A DNA stretch of 49,814 bases from Sneathiella sp. (GCF_002694385.1 NZ_NZMB01000003.1:61428-111241); one strand, 5' to 3'. Positions 37,916 to 47,145 are shown, counted from the first letter of the stretch. The notes: generated by a model not told the origin, from the letters alone. Program-made: numbers and translations.

Positions 37916-38692
37916 TTAGCTGTAGTACTGCACGCGGCTTGCGGGCGGCAGCAGGGTGTTTAACAACATTTCAAGGCGGCGCGGATTTTCCTGCCGGCCG
38001 ATAGAGGCGGCGCCAAGCATGAAGACACGGTTCAGCAGCACTTCCTCGGCGGAATTGCGCTCCAGCTTCGATGCCAGCGGATTAAAGAACATGTTGGCGA
38101 GAACAGCGCCATAAAAGGTGGTGAGCAGAGCGACGGCCATGGCGGGGCCGATGGTGCTCGGGTCATTCAGATTGCCCAGCATCTGGACAAGACCGACCAG
38201 CGTGCCGATCAGGCCCATGGCGGGGGCAACTTCGGCGGCTTTGCGCAGTACGCCCGAGCTGGTGTTGTGTCGCGCGATCATGCCATTCAGGTCATTCTGA
38301 AGAATGCGATTGACTTCCTCTGCGGGCAACCCGTCGATGACAAGCTGCAAGGATTTGCGCTGAAAGCTGTCTTCTTCCAGCATCTGGATGTAGTTTTGCA
38401 GGTGGAGCACGCCTTTCCCGCGGCATTTGTCCGCCAGTTCGAGCATGGAATAGGCGGCGAAATCAGGCGATAAATTCTTGGTGAAGAGGGTGCCCACGAT
38501 AAGCTTCTGCGCCCGAATGACTTCGCTCAGCGAAAAGCTGATTGTGGTGACAAGAAATGTCCCGCCCAACACCAGGAGAACGGAGGGCAGATTAAAGAAT
38601 GACGCAAGCGACCCGCCCAGCAGAACGGCGCCGGTGACCAGCGCGAAACTGCCGAATAGTCCAAGAACGGTTGCCAAGTCAAATCTGTTCAC
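37916..38692 (-). CDS. motA: Flagellar motor stator protein MotA (PomA-like)
   Basis: 258-residue stator subunit with four membrane segments. The start LATVLGLFGSFALVTGAVLLGGSLASFFNLPSVLLVLGGTFLVT resembles the PomA/MotP (sodium) subgroup more than the longer proton-type MotA. The conserved proline-rich channel region VAPAMGLIGTLVGLVQML is present at about 150, followed by IGPAMAVALLTTFYGAVLANM. The partner MotB/PomB gene is not in the window. Lies between fliN and flbD. Confidence 0.88.
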   Translation of the reverse strand: MNRFDLATVLGLFGSFALVTGAVLLGGSLASFFNLPSVLLVLGGTFLVTTISFSLSEVIRAQKLIVGTLFTKNLSPDFAAYSMLELADKCRGKGVLHLQNYIQMLEEDSFQRKSLQLVIDGLPAEEVNRILQNDLNGMIARHNTSSGVLRKAAEVAPAMGLIGTLVGLVQMLGNLNDPSTIGPAMAVALLTTFYGAVLANMFFNPLASKLERNSAEEVLLNRVFMLGAASIGRQENPRRLEMLLNTLLPPASRVQYYS

Positions 38693-38704
38693 AACGTGCT
38701 CCGC

Positions 38705-39100
38705 TTATCCCTGACGGCGATCTGCTTTGATGATTTCGGTCATGGTGACGCCGAGACGGTCTTCCACGACGACGACCTCACCGCGCGCGACGAGCCGGTT
38801 GTTGACATAGATGTCGATGGCCTCGCCGACCTTTCGGTCCAGTTCGATCACTGCGCCGCGTCCGAGCTTCAGAAGCTGGCTGACCCGCATCCGTGATTTG
38901 CCCAGAACGGCGGTTACATGAACGGGAATGTCGAAGACAGCTTCAAGATCCGCCGCTGTACGGGCGATCTCGCTGTCGTCTTCTGCATTGAATTCATGGC
39001 TTTCTGCAGTTTCCGTCTCATCGCTGACGGCGACATCGGCGGATTGCGCTTGCGGTTTGCCAAGATCTTCAAGGTCGAATTCATCATCTGCCACTTTCAT
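38705..39100 (-). CDS. fliN: Flagellar motor switch protein FliN
   Basis: 131-residue protein of the flagellar C-ring. The C-terminal SpoA domain is clear: IPVHVTAVLGKSRMRVSQLLKLGRGAVIELDRKVGEAIDIYVNNRLVARGEVVVVEDRLGV. The N-terminal 50 residues are acidic and unconserved. It binds FliM and FliH. Follows fliH by 6 bases. AAGGAG precedes the ATG closely. Confidence 0.94.
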   Translation of the reverse strand: MKVADDEFDLEDLGKPQAQSADVAVSDETETAESHEFNAEDDSEIARTAADLEAVFDIPVHVTAVLGKSRMRVSQLLKLGRGAVIELDRKVGEAIDIYVNNRLVARGEVVVVEDRLGVTMTEIIKADRRQG

Positions 39101-39106
39101 TACTCC

Positions 39107-39793
39107 TTAAAGCGGGCCAGTTTCGGACTGGCTGAATGGGTTATCTGTTGGTTCCGCGCTGCCTTCAATAGAGCGGATGAAGCGGCCGATCATTTCATCA
39201 AGCCGCCCTTCAATATTGCTGAGACGCCGTTCCGTCCCCCCATCGGCCCATTCAATACGGCAATCGCCGGACTGGGCCTCATCGTCAGGCAGCAGGATCA
39301 ACTTTCCCTGAAATCCGGCACGCATGCCGATTTCGTCAAGCCGGGGGGCAATACGCTGGCAGGTGTCATCGCTGGCGCGAACCACGATCCGTGGTTCGTC
39401 GTGCAGATCGGCCAGGCATTCTTCGATCAGACGCCGGACTTCCGATTCCGGAGCCAGTTCAATCATCTTTGGGGCGAGCCGGGATGCCAGCGCAAATGCA
39501 AGGCTGGCGGCCTCGCCTTTGATCGCATTGACCTTCTGTTCGTGATTTCCGATAAGCCTGCCGAGCTGTGCGCCGATTGATCCGATGGTTTCCGCAATAT
39601 TTGTTTCCAGGCCCTGCAATGCCTGGCTCTGGCCTTGCCGCCGGCCATTTTCAAAGGCCTCTGCCTTCAAAGACGCGACTTCGGTTTCGGTGAAGACGAC
39701 CTCTTCGCGCGGGGCCGGTTTCGAGGCCTGCTTTCGGGCGGCGCCTTCAATTCCGAATTCGGTATCGAACATAAATTTGGTGGTGACGGTCAT
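39107..39793 (-). CDS. fliH: Flagellar assembly protein FliH
   Basis: 228-residue cytoplasmic regulator of the FliI ATPase. Recognised from position between fliG and fliN and from the typical composition: charged N-terminus, Gln/Gly-rich helix (NGRRQGQSQALQGLETNIAETIGSIG), and C-terminal domain (LIEECLADLHDEPRIVVRASDDTCQRI). Sequence conservation in this family is low. Confidence 0.82.
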   Translation of the reverse strand: MTVTTKFMFDTEFGIEGAARKQASKPAPREEVVFTETEVASLKAEAFENGRRQGQSQALQGLETNIAETIGSIGAQLGRLIGNHEQKVNAIKGEAASLAFALASRLAPKMIELAPESEVRRLIEECLADLHDEPRIVVRASDDTCQRIAPRLDEIGMRAGFQGKLILLPDDEAQSGDCRIEWADGGTERRLSNIEGRLDEMIGRFIRSIEGSAEPTDNPFSQSETGPL

Positions 39794-39807
39794 AACGGAT
39801 TGCGCCC

Positions 39808-40821
39808 TCAGTAAATCAGTTCATCATCACCGCCGCTATCGGCGAGAATGATGTCGCCGTTATCGGCCAGATCTTTGGCGATATTGACAATTTCCATCTG
39901 GGCTTCATCCACGTCGCGCAAGCGGACCGGCCCCATTGCCTCCATATCCTCGCGCAGGATTTTGGCGGCGCGTTCCGACATGTTCGTGAAAAACAGATCC
40001 CGCAGGCTTTCCGAAGCGCCTTTGAGGCAGATCCCCAGGCGTTCCTTGTCAACATTGCGGAGCAAGGTCTGCACGCCTGCCGGATCAAGTTTCAGCAGAT
40101 CTTCAAAGGTGAACATGAGGGCCTTGATTTTTTCAGCGGAGTCGCGGTTGCGTTCCTCCAGCGCGGAAACGAAGCGGCCTTCGGTATTGCGATCAAAATT
40201 ATTGAAGATTTCGGCCATCATTTCATGGCTGTCGCGCTTGTTGGTTTTGGCGAGGTTGTTCATAAACTCGCTGCGCAGCGTATCCTCTATCTTGTCGAGG
40301 ACTTCCTTCTGCACGGATTCCATCTGCAACATCCGGTTCACAACTTCGAGGGCAAAATCCTCGGGCAGCGTCGAGAGGACCTTTGCCGCATGTCCGGGGC
40401 TGATTTTGCTCATAACGACGGCGACGGTCTGCGGATACTCATTTTTGAGATAGTTCGCCAGCACCTGTTCATTCACATTGGCAAGCTTGTCCCACATTGT
40501 TCGCCCGGCGGGACCGCGGATCTCTTCCATGATGCCTTCAACACGGTCTGTGGAAAGCGCTTTCATCAGCAAACGTTCCGTTGCCTCATAGCTACCGACG
40601 ATATTGCCGGTGGATGAAATCTTGCTGGCGAACTCGACGAACAGGGTTTCCATCACCGATGCCGATATTGATCCCAGATTGGACATTGCCTGCGATATTT
40701 CCTTGATCTCCTCCTCGTCAAGGCGGGTCCAGAGATCTTTTGTATGCTCCTCGCCGAGAGCGAGCATCATGACGGCGGCTTTATCCACGCCGTTCAGATA
40801 TTTTGCATCATTAATGACCAT
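39808..40821 (-). CDS. fliG: Flagellar motor switch protein FliG
   Basis: 337-residue rotor protein joining FliF to the C-ring and contacting the stator. The N-terminal domain begins [29 protein letters not shown]. The middle domain carries the [27 protein letters not shown] region, equivalent to the EHPQ motif. The C-terminal torque helix is [45 protein letters not shown]. Follows fliF by 15 bases. Confidence 0.96.
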   Translation of the reverse strand: MVINDAKYLNGVDKAAVMMLALGEEHTKDLWTRLDEEEIKEISQAMSNLGSISASVMETLFVEFASKISSTGNIVGSYEATERLLMKALSTDRVEGIMEEIRGPAGRTMWDKLANVNEQVLANYLKNEYPQTVAVVMSKISPGHAAKVLSTLPEDFALEVVNRMLQMESVQKEVLDKIEDTLRSEFMNNLAKTNKRDSHEMMAEIFNNFDRNTEGRFVSALEERNRDSAEKIKALMFTFEDLLKLDPAGVQTLLRNVDKERLGICLKGASESLRDLFFTNMSERAAKILREDMEAMGPVRLRDVDEAQMEIVNIAKDLADNGDIILADSGGDDELIY

Positions 40822-40836
40822 GAATAAGCGCCCTTT

Positions 40837-42513
40837 TTACGAGTCGTGGTAGAGCCAGCTACGGAGAATGGAGATGGCCTCATCGGGGTGTTTGTCGACG
40901 ATTTCGGAGACCTTGTTGAGGGCGGAGGTTCTGACCTGACCGTCCACCTTGTCGATGTCGATCATGTTGTCCACTTCGTTCAGCGTTTCAGATCGTGGAG
41001 CACTGGCCTGGGCCTGACCATGGGCGATTGCGGGGACCGCACCGCCCCCAGCAAGGGCGCCGACAGCACCGGCAGGTCCGGCAAGAGCGGGGGTTGCACC
41101 ACCAAGAGCAAGGGCACGGTTGAGCAGCGGACGGACGACGAGAAGCAACGCCAGTATGGCGACAATCACCAGAACGCCCATTTCGCCAATTTTGAACAGA
41201 TCCTTTTTCGTCAGCCCCATAAAGAGAACGTCGCTTTCGACTTCTGCTTCGGGAAAGGGCTCGGCTACCATGGCGAAAGGCATGTTGACCACCTCGACAA
41301 CATCGCCGCGCGCGTCATCGAAGCCGATTGCCGATTTGACCAGTCGGCTGACTTTTTCCAGCGCGTCTGCTTCCAGCGGCTGGTAGTTTCTGGTTCCGTC
41401 TTCTGCGATAGACGTCTGGCCGTTGACAAGAACGGCGACCGTAAGACGCCGGACCGGCCCGGCTTCCCGTACTTCTGTCGTAACGGTTTTCGAAATTTCG
41501 TAATTGACGGTTTCTTCCGTTCGGGAGGTGGCATTTTCAGAGCTGGAACCGGCGCCATTTCCTGCATCGGCTTCAGGAAGGTTGTTTGCGACGGTAACGG
41601 CCTGATCGCCCGTGGTCCCTTCATTTGAACTGCTGTTTTCCTCAACAAGCTGAGAGGAGCGGACAACCTGGCTGTCGGGATCGTAGGTCTCGGAGTGCAC
41701 GGTAAGCTGGTCGAAATCCATAACCGCGCTGACTTCCGCCCGCACATTGCCCCGGCCAAGCGACTTTTCGAGAAGCTCTTCTATCTGGTCTTTCAGACGG
41801 CTTTCATAAGCGATACGCTTGAAGTCATTTTGTGAACTGATCCCGACGCCCGGCGTTTCCTTGCCATCGCCGCGGGCCAGCAGGTTGCCATTTTCATCGA
41901 CGATTGAAATATGTGACGGGGAAAGTGACGGGACGGCGGATGCGGTCATATGCTGGATGGCGGAAATCTGGTCTTCGGTCAGGCGCCCGCGACCATTGAG
42001 TTTAAGGACAATGGAGGCGCTGGCCTCCCGTTTGTCGCGACTGAAGACTTCCCGCTTCGGCAGGACAAGATGCACACGGGCCGCGGCGACACTGTTGATC
42101 GCGCGGATGGTACGCGCCAACTCACCTTCAAGTGCGCGGACATAATTGACATTCTGGACGAAGCTGGTTGTGCCGAAGGTATCTGAATTGTCGAAAATTT
42201 CATATCCGACGGAACCGCCGTTCGGCAACCCGACTTCCGCCATCTTCAGGCGGATAAGGGCAACCTGGTCTTCGGGAATGAGGATATCACGGCCGTTGGC
42301 TGAAACCTGAAAGGGGATATTGTCCGTTTCCAGCTTGGCGACGATCGAGGCGGAATCCGACGGTTCCAGTCCACCATAGAGAAGCGCATAATCAGGGCTG
42401 CTGATCCGGCTCGCCATCAACATGATCAGCGCGATCAGGCCTATTGCGACTGATCCCAGAATGACAACTTTAACTGTTCCCAAACTTTGAAGAAGCTGGC
42501 TTAGTCCGTTCAC
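40837..42513 (-). CDS. fliF: Flagellar MS-ring protein FliF
   Basis: 558-residue membrane protein forming the base ring. The first membrane helix is VVILGSVAIGLIALIMLMASRI; the ring-building region has YALLYGGLEPSDSASIVAKLETDNIPFQVS and YVRALEGELARTIRAINSVAAARVHLVLPKREVF. A second helix (IGEMGVLVIVAILALLLVVRPLL) precedes the FliG-binding tail (WLYHDS at the end). First gene of a ten-gene operon running to 30640. Upstream lie a TTAA-type site and a candidate FlbD element. Confidence 0.96.
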   Translation of the reverse strand: MNGLSQLLQSLGTVKVVILGSVAIGLIALIMLMASRISSPDYALLYGGLEPSDSASIVAKLETDNIPFQVSANGRDILIPEDQVALIRLKMAEVGLPNGGSVGYEIFDNSDTFGTTSFVQNVNYVRALEGELARTIRAINSVAAARVHLVLPKREVFSRDKREASASIVLKLNGRGRLTEDQISAIQHMTASAVPSLSPSHISIVDENGNLLARGDGKETPGVGISSQNDFKRIAYESRLKDQIEELLEKSLGRGNVRAEVSAVMDFDQLTVHSETYDPDSQVVRSSQLVEENSSSNEGTTGDQAVTVANNLPEADAGNGAGSSSENATSRTEETVNYEISKTVTTEVREAGPVRRLTVAVLVNGQTSIAEDGTRNYQPLEADALEKVSRLVKSAIGFDDARGDVVEVVNMPFAMVAEPFPEAEVESDVLFMGLTKKDLFKIGEMGVLVIVAILALLLVVRPLLNRALALGGATPALAGPAGAVGALAGGGAVPAIAHGQAQASAPRSETLNEVDNMIDIDKVDGQVRTSALNKVSEIVDKHPDEAISILRSWLYHDS

Positions 42514-42578
42514 AGGCGCCCCACTCGATTAAAATATGCGTAAAATTATTTCACTTCCTGAAAAATACGCGGAGGAGA

Positions 42579-42593
42579 TAAACAACTGGTTAA
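42579..42593 (-). promoter_or_regulatory. Possible CtrA site upstream of fliF
   Basis: On the minus strand TTAACCAGTTGTTTA is TTAA-N7-TTTA, one base off the CtrA box. It lies about 66-80 bases upstream of the fliF start. In Caulobacter the fliF operon is CtrA dependent. No sigma-54 match was found here. Confidence 0.42.
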
Positions 42594-42603
42594 CGGCAGG
42601 CAA

Positions 42604-42617
42604 TTTTTGCCGGGCAG
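42604..42617. promoter_or_regulatory. Candidate FlbD (ftr-like) element near fliF
   Basis: TTTTTGCCGGGCAG (minus strand CTGCCCGGCAAAAA). An identical 14-mer lies at 47078-47091 between the two sigma-54 promoters. It is about 90-105 bases upstream of fliF. Assignment to FlbD is inference. Confidence 0.45.
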
Positions 42618-42702
42618 TCGGAAAATTTTGCCTAGCATGTTTCAACAGGGCGTCAGGGAAAGAGAGCGGGACAGGGGAGATATTTCTGAATACGCCAAAA
42701 TA

Positions 42703-42727
42703 AAAGCCCGGCGGAATGCCGGGCTTT
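42703..42727 (-). terminator. Intrinsic terminator downstream of sciP
   Basis: A 10-bp stem AAAGCCCGGC (42703-42712) with GCCGGGCTTT (42718-42727) and a 5-base loop is followed on the minus strand by TTATTTTGG. It lies 30 bases after the sciP stop and insulates the fliF promoter region. Confidence 0.85.
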
Positions 42728-42756
42728 GCATAAAAATGGAATAACAAGTGACTTAA

Positions 42757-43056
42757 TCAGTCATTTTTGTGAATGGGATCGCTGGGGCGATATTCCTGAA
42801 TACGGGTCGTCCGGAGCCCCGGAAGGCCATGTTTGTCGATTGCTTTTTGCCAGGACAGAAATTCCTCGACAGAAAGTGTGTAGCGGCGGCATGCATCATC
42901 CAGACTTATAAGTCCGCCGCGAACGGCAGCAACGACTTCCGCCTTGCGCCGGATAACCCATCGTTTGGTATCCTTGGGCGGCAGATCATGGATCGTCATC
43001 GGCTGACCATCCAGCCCAATGATACGATTTACCTTGCGGTCCATTTGCGACTGCAT
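42757..43056 (-). CDS. sciP: SciP, CtrA inhibitor (DUF1153)
   Basis: 99-residue helix-turn-helix protein of the DUF1153/SciP family. In Caulobacter SciP binds CtrA at target promoters and blocks activation. Conserved stretches are GLDGQPMTIHDLPPKDTKRWVIRRKAEVVAAVRGGLISLDDACRRYTLSVEEFLSWQ, the last part being the HTH. GAGG lies about 10 bases before ATG. It sits between two flagellar operons, with TTAA-type sites upstream that fit CtrA control. Confidence 0.93.
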   Translation of the reverse strand: MQSQMDRKVNRIIGLDGQPMTIHDLPPKDTKRWVIRRKAEVVAAVRGGLISLDDACRRYTLSVEEFLSWQKAIDKHGLPGLRTTRIQEYRPSDPIHKND

Positions 43057-43113
43057 TTTCGCATTACCTCATACTTGTGTTTTCTCTTGAGCCGTCATCA
43101 TATCCGCTGCGAT

Positions 43114-43148
43114 TTAACAAACCGCTAATGAGGTTGGTTAATTTAACC
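43114..43148. promoter_or_regulatory. TTAA-type (CtrA-like) sites upstream of sciP
   Basis: TTAACAAACCGCTAA (43114-43128) is TTAA-N7-CTAA, one base off the CtrA box. A near-palindrome GGTTAATTTAACC follows at 43136-43148. They lie about 58-92 bases upstream of the sciP start. CtrA activates sciP in Caulobacter; binding here is inferred. Confidence 0.48.
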
Positions 43149-43182
43149 TTCATGGCGAAAAGGGCTGTTTTCCGCCATGAAG
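43148..43182 (-). terminator. Hairpin after flgE
   Basis: CTTCATGGCG (43148-43157) pairs with CGCCATGAAG (43173-43182), extended by AAAA/TTTT with one bulge. It lies about 25 bases after the flgE stop. The tail on the minus strand is GTTAAATT rather than a clean T-run, so termination efficiency is uncertain. Confidence 0.5.
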
Positions 43183-43206
43183 ATATGATTTCAAGCCCCT
43201 GATCCG

Positions 43207-44529
43207 TTACCGTTTCAGACGGATCAGCTCTTCCAGCATTTCATCGGCCGTGGTGATGATTTTGCCGGACGCGGAATAGGACCGCTGGGTGACGATCATG
43301 CGGGTAAATTCTTCCGCAATATCCACTGTTGACGCTTCTGTCGCCGAAGAAATTATCTTGCCCGCGCCACCAATGGTGGCTTCGCGCAGGGTAAAGGTGC
43401 CGGCTTCGGGCGTTTCGTCATAGGCATTGCCATCCCGGCTTTGCAAGCCATTGGGGTTGGCGAAGGTGGCGATTGGAATCTTGTAGATTTCCTGCGAGGT
43501 GCCGTTATCGAACTTGGCCACCAGAACACCCTGCTCATTGATGTGTACAGATTCAAATGCGCCAAATAGTGCGCCGTTCACGTCAGAGGAAACAAGTTCG
43601 GATACTGCGCCTGATTGCGTGAACCCATTGGACAGACCATCAGTACCAAAAGAGAGATCAATCGCCTGCGGGGAATTGATCCCCATTGTGGCGGCCCAGG
43701 GGATGCTGATGGAGTTGGGCAGTGTTGTCGCGCCCATATCCAGTGTACCGTCAGAGTTGAAACCGACAATAGCGGAGGTGATCATGTTTTCCGCGCCGTC
43801 GCCGTCCGTATCAGCCGTTATCTCAACCGTCCATTCGTTGGGTGTCACGCCGGAGCCGGTTCGCAGGAAGTTAAGCGTTACCGTATGAGCGGCACCGAGA
43901 CTGTCATAAATCTGGAACGAGCGGACGAAATGCGGCTCGACTGTACCATTGGTCATGTCACCCGCCACATAGCCGGGACCATAGGTTGTCTGGTTGGCGG
44001 AAAGATTGGCTTGTAGTGAGATGCTGGAGGTTGCCTCGGCATTGCCCGTCAGACCGGTGATATTGACCGGCGACAGCGCCGCAAGATCTGACCGGTTGGC
44101 GGGAATGTTTCCATCGGGATCAATTTCCCAGCCTTGCAGATAATAACCCTGTGCATTGCGAAGCAGGCCGTTCGCATCCGGCTCGAACGTACCGGCGCGC
44201 GTAAAGACATAGTTATCGCCGGTCGTGCCGGGGTTCGCCGAAGAGCTGACGACAAAGAAACCATCGCCAGCAATGGCCATATGGGTATCGCTTGTCGAGC
44301 CGGAGACCAACCCCTGCCGATCAATCTGCGTACGTGGATGGACCTGAACACCGCCGGCAGTATAGGTGGTGTCCGTTGAGCTTTCGGTTACAAGGGTGGA
44401 AAAGATTGCTTTCGTTCCCTTGTAGCCGATGGTGTTGGTGTTCGAAATATTATCCGAAATCGTTGCCATCGCCATAGATTGCGCGGCCAATCCGGAAACA
44501 CCGGAAAACATTGCTGCAGTCAAACTCAT
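43207..44529 (-). CDS. flgE: Flagellar hook protein FlgE
   Basis: 440-residue hook subunit. The N-terminus (MSLTAAMFSGVSGLAAQSMAMATISDNISNTNTIGYKGTKAIFSTLVT) has the conserved NTIGYK segment, and the C-terminus (EFTRMIVTQRSYSASGKIITTADEMLEELIRLKR) has the paired coiled-coil end of axial proteins. AGGAG precedes ATG. Secreted by the flagellar export apparatus without a cleaved signal. Third gene of the fliK-flgD-flgE operon. Confidence 0.95.
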   Translation of the reverse strand: MSLTAAMFSGVSGLAAQSMAMATISDNISNTNTIGYKGTKAIFSTLVTESSTDTTYTAGGVQVHPRTQIDRQGLVSGSTSDTHMAIAGDGFFVVSSSANPGTTGDNYVFTRAGTFEPDANGLLRNAQGYYLQGWEIDPDGNIPANRSDLAALSPVNITGLTGNAEATSSISLQANLSANQTTYGPGYVAGDMTNGTVEPHFVRSFQIYDSLGAAHTVTLNFLRTGSGVTPNEWTVEITADTDGDGAENMITSAIVGFNSDGTLDMGATTLPNSISIPWAATMGINSPQAIDLSFGTDGLSNGFTQSGAVSELVSSDVNGALFGAFESVHINEQGVLVAKFDNGTSQEIYKIPIATFANPNGLQSRDGNAYDETPEAGTFTLREATIGGAGKIISSATEASTVDIAEEFTRMIVTQRSYSASGKIITTADEMLEELIRLKR

Positions 44530-44587
44530 TTTCTCTCTCCTATATTACCGCCCGCCCAGGGGACGCGGCGTGTTGCAGTTGCCGCGA

Positions 44588-45286
44588 TCAGGCGGACGGT
44601 TCATTCAGATTTTGCTGGGTGACGGAATTGATATAGTCCAGACCGACCGGAACTTTGCCGATCTTCAGAACGGTTTCACCATTGAGGGTTTCAACGCTTG
44701 TGGCGATGCCTTCGAAACTATAGTCAACCTGCACCTTGCTGCCCCCGGCTGTTTTGCCGTTCACGACGAGATAATAAACGCCGTCGCTTGCGGCGGCGCC
44801 GCTGGATTTTGTGCCATCCCAATGATACTGCTGTGCGCCAGCCGCGGCGCTGTCTTTCGTCTCACTGAAGACGCGCGTACCATTCTGGTCATAGATTTCA
44901 TAGGTTGTCTCACCGGCGCTGCTGCCGAGGCTGAGATTCCAGCTCGCCTCCCCGCCCTCAAGGGCGGCCACATTCAGGTTTGTCCCGATGGATTTGCCAA
45001 GATAGTTGATCATCGTGGCGGACATCATATTTTGCTGTGACATCTGCTGAAGCTGAACCAGTGTTTCCAGATTCTGGTTGGTTGCGATCGCCTGTTCGAC
45101 ATTTGTGAAATTCACCAGTTGATTGGTGAATTCCGTGGTGTCCGTCGGGTTGAGCGGATCCTGATTGGTGAGCTGGGTTGTCAGCAATGTCAGGAAGTCA
45201 TCAAAATTATTCGCCAGATTTTTTTGTGCGGTTGTGGCCCCGCCATTCTGGGACTGGTTTGCAGAGGTTATTTCCGTCATGGTCAT
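44588..45286 (-). CDS. flgD: Flagellar hook-capping protein FlgD
   Basis: 232-residue scaffold that caps the growing hook. The N-terminal conserved region NNFDDFLTLLTTQLTNQDPLNPTDTTEFTNQLVNFTNVEQ (residues 25-65) is diagnostic. A beta-rich, FlgD Ig-like domain follows with YHWDGTKSSGAAASDGVYYLVVNG. Lies between fliK and flgE. Confidence 0.96.
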   Translation of the reverse strand: MTMTEITSANQSQNGGATTAQKNLANNFDDFLTLLTTQLTNQDPLNPTDTTEFTNQLVNFTNVEQAIATNQNLETLVQLQQMSQQNMMSATMINYLGKSIGTNLNVAALEGGEASWNLSLGSSAGETTYEIYDQNGTRVFSETKDSAAAGAQQYHWDGTKSSGAAASDGVYYLVVNGKTAGGSKVQVDYSFEGIATSVETLNGETVLKIGKVPVGLDYINSVTQQNLNEPSA

Positions 45287-45325
45287 TAACTCACTTTCTG
45301 GAAATCAATAAATGTAATCAATTTG

Positions 45326-46924
45326 TTAGACCTGAATATCGAGATTGCCGTCGTTCCTGCCGCTGCCTGTGTAGGCGGGCAGGGGCGTCTCCGCCCAGAT
45401 GTCATCGTCCGGCAGGCGATCAGGTGAGGGCTCAAGCCCGGCAAATCCGGCGCCTCTTTCATGTCCTTCGCCACCGTCCTGACGGAGGCTGAAATTCAGG
45501 CTGTTGGATCCGGTGTCGAAACCGGCATTCTGAAGGGCGCGTTCAAGACTGCGGGCATCCCGCTGCAACAGATCAAGGGTTTCCTGGCGATCAACCGAAA
45601 CAGCCGCCAGAAGGCGTCCGTCATGACCGATATCGAGTTTGACTTCAACCCGGCCGAGTTCCGATGGATGCAAACTGATCTTGATACGGTCATGACCTTC
45701 CTTGATCGCGCTGCTGATATGGGTTGATAGCTGCTCCGCGACCGGGGCATGAGCGGCGCGGGCCGCATTGGCGGCCTGGCTGGCGTTATTGGCGGCTGTC
45801 GCCTCCACATGCTGAATGGCGCCGGTCGGGGCTGTCGGCATTATCTGTGCTGTTGTATCGGGCGTCATGCCTTGCTGCGTGGAGGACGGCGCTGGATGGG
45901 TTGTCTGTGGGATCAGGCCGCCCATCTGCATCTGCGCATTGGCGAGTGCGGACGGGGCTGCATTTGGCGTTGCTGCCGGGTTGGCGGCCATACTGGCCGT
46001 CACCAGTGTCGTGCTGCTGGCAAGGGTGGACTGAAAGCTTTGCTTCTTGCCTGCATTGGCGGCGAGGCTGCCATTGCCATCGCGCAGCATCTCGGCAATC
46101 TTGGCAGAGAGAATGTCTTTTTCGCTCATTTTGGCGGTTGCTTCCGCGCGGACCGTTTCAAGGGCTTTGGGCGGCACTAAATCAGTCGCAACCTCCGCCT
46201 TGCCGGATGTGGGCTGGTTTGCTTGCGGGGCGCTTCTCTCGCGATTCCCGGCTGCTGCGGCCTGCATTAATGCGGATTCGGCAGTCTTGGCTTCACCACT
46301 CGCGTGTGGTGCTACTTTAGGGTCAGCCGTTGCGCCCGCGTCTTTTGGCGGCTGCGTTGGTAAGAGTGCGCTGGCGCCCGCCTCTTTTTGCGCTAGCGTT
46401 GGCACGGGGGCCGCGTCGCCCTGCTTTTTGATCTCAGCCTTTCCCGGATCGGTAATGATGCCTTGCGTCAAGTCGATCTCGGGTTGGGCGTCCGCGGGCA
46501 TCCCGGTCGGCAGAGCGATGGTTTCCTCATTCCCGTTAGCGGTCTCCACAGGAGAGGGCTCTCCGTCTTTTGTTAACGGATTACCGGTCGTTGCAGCGCC
46601 TTTTGTCTCCCCCTTCGGGAGAGCAGGCGAAGGATCGGCCCGCTTGTCATCTTTATCTGTCGGCGCCTCTGCCGTGGTGGTCTTCTCGGAATTAGCGGCA
46701 CTTTTATCCATCTTCCCGTTGTCTGGCGTTCCATTGGCAGTCGAAGCACCGTCGGCGTTCTTTGCGGACGGCCGCTCTTTTGCGGCGGGGTCCTTCAGGA
46801 AGCTGGAAAACCCGTCTTCTCCCGCCTTGGGAACATCCTTGTCCCGGCGGGGTGGCTCGCTTGTCATTCCCAATACTTGACCAACATCCATGACATGTTT
46901 CTCGCAATTAATTCTGTCCCGCAT
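45326..46924 (-). CDS. fliK: Flagellar hook-length control protein FliK
   Basis: About 532 residues. A long Ala/Pro/Lys/Glu-rich, probably disordered N-terminal region leads to the hook-length domain (LSTHISSAIKEGHDRIKISLHPSELGRVEVKLDIGHDGRLLAAVSVDRQETLDLLQRDARSLERALQNAGF). FliK measures the hook and switches export specificity. Start is uncertain: ATG 46924 has GAGGA 9 bases upstream but only about 15 bases of leader after the predicted sigma-54 start; ATG 46891 is the alternative. An upstream TTG at 46954 falls inside the promoter and is ruled out. Confidence 0.88.
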   Translation of the reverse strand: MRDRINCEKHVMDVGQVLGMTSEPPRRDKDVPKAGEDGFSSFLKDPAAKERPSAKNADGASTANGTPDNGKMDKSAANSEKTTTAEAPTDKDDKRADPSPALPKGETKGAATTGNPLTKDGEPSPVETANGNEETIALPTGMPADAQPEIDLTQGIITDPGKAEIKKQGDAAPVPTLAQKEAGASALLPTQPPKDAGATADPKVAPHASGEAKTAESALMQAAAAGNRERSAPQANQPTSGKAEVATDLVPPKALETVRAEATAKMSEKDILSAKIAEMLRDGNGSLAANAGKKQSFQSTLASSTTLVTASMAANPAATPNAAPSALANAQMQMGGLIPQTTHPAPSSTQQGMTPDTTAQIMPTAPTGAIQHVEATAANNASQAANAARAAHAPVAEQLSTHISSAIKEGHDRIKISLHPSELGRVEVKLDIGHDGRLLAAVSVDRQETLDLLQRDARSLERALQNAGFDTGSNSLNFSLRQDGGEGHERGAGFAGLEPSPDRLPDDDIWAETPLPAYTGSGRNDGNLDIQV

Positions 46925-46949
46925 CGCGCGGTTTCCTCGGCTGTTATCA

Positions 46950-46965
46950 AGCAAGGCTCGGGCCA
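46950..46965 (-). promoter_or_regulatory. Sigma-54 promoter of fliK-flgD-flgE
   Basis: On the minus strand TGGCCCGAGCCTTGCT matches the TGGCACG-N4-TTGCW consensus except for one base, with the GG-N10-GC spacing exact. The predicted start is near 46939. Confidence 0.78.
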
Positions 46966-47077
46966 GTTTTTTAAATTTGAGAAAAACGTACTTATATCAA
47001 TAGGATAAATAAGAATTTCCGAAAACCGGAGAGGGAAAAATCGACCATACGTCACTCAACTTTTTCCGGTTGGACAT

Positions 47078-47091
47078 TTTTTGCCGGGCAG
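47078..47091. promoter_or_regulatory. Candidate FlbD (ftr-like) element between fliK and flgK promoters
   Basis: TTTTTGCCGGGCAG, identical to the element near fliF at 42604-42617. It lies about 55 bases upstream of the flgK -24 and about 113 bases upstream of the fliK -24, both enhancer-like distances. The rest of 46966-47145 is AT-rich with no gene seen. Confidence 0.48.
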
Positions 47092-47145
47092 AAACAGCCG
47101 TTCCCAGCGCCGTTCTTTAGATGTGTCGTGGAGATTTGTAAAAGC

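Noticed and set aside
42514-42756. Sigma-54 promoter for fliF
   Set aside because: Scanned for GG-N10-GC on the minus strand; no match with the right spacing. The GGCAAAAATTGCC segment has spacing two bases too short.
47062-47086. Second plus-strand sigma-54 site (TGGACATTTTTTGCC)
   Set aside because: The GG to GC spacing is 9 rather than 10 and the -24 element is poor.
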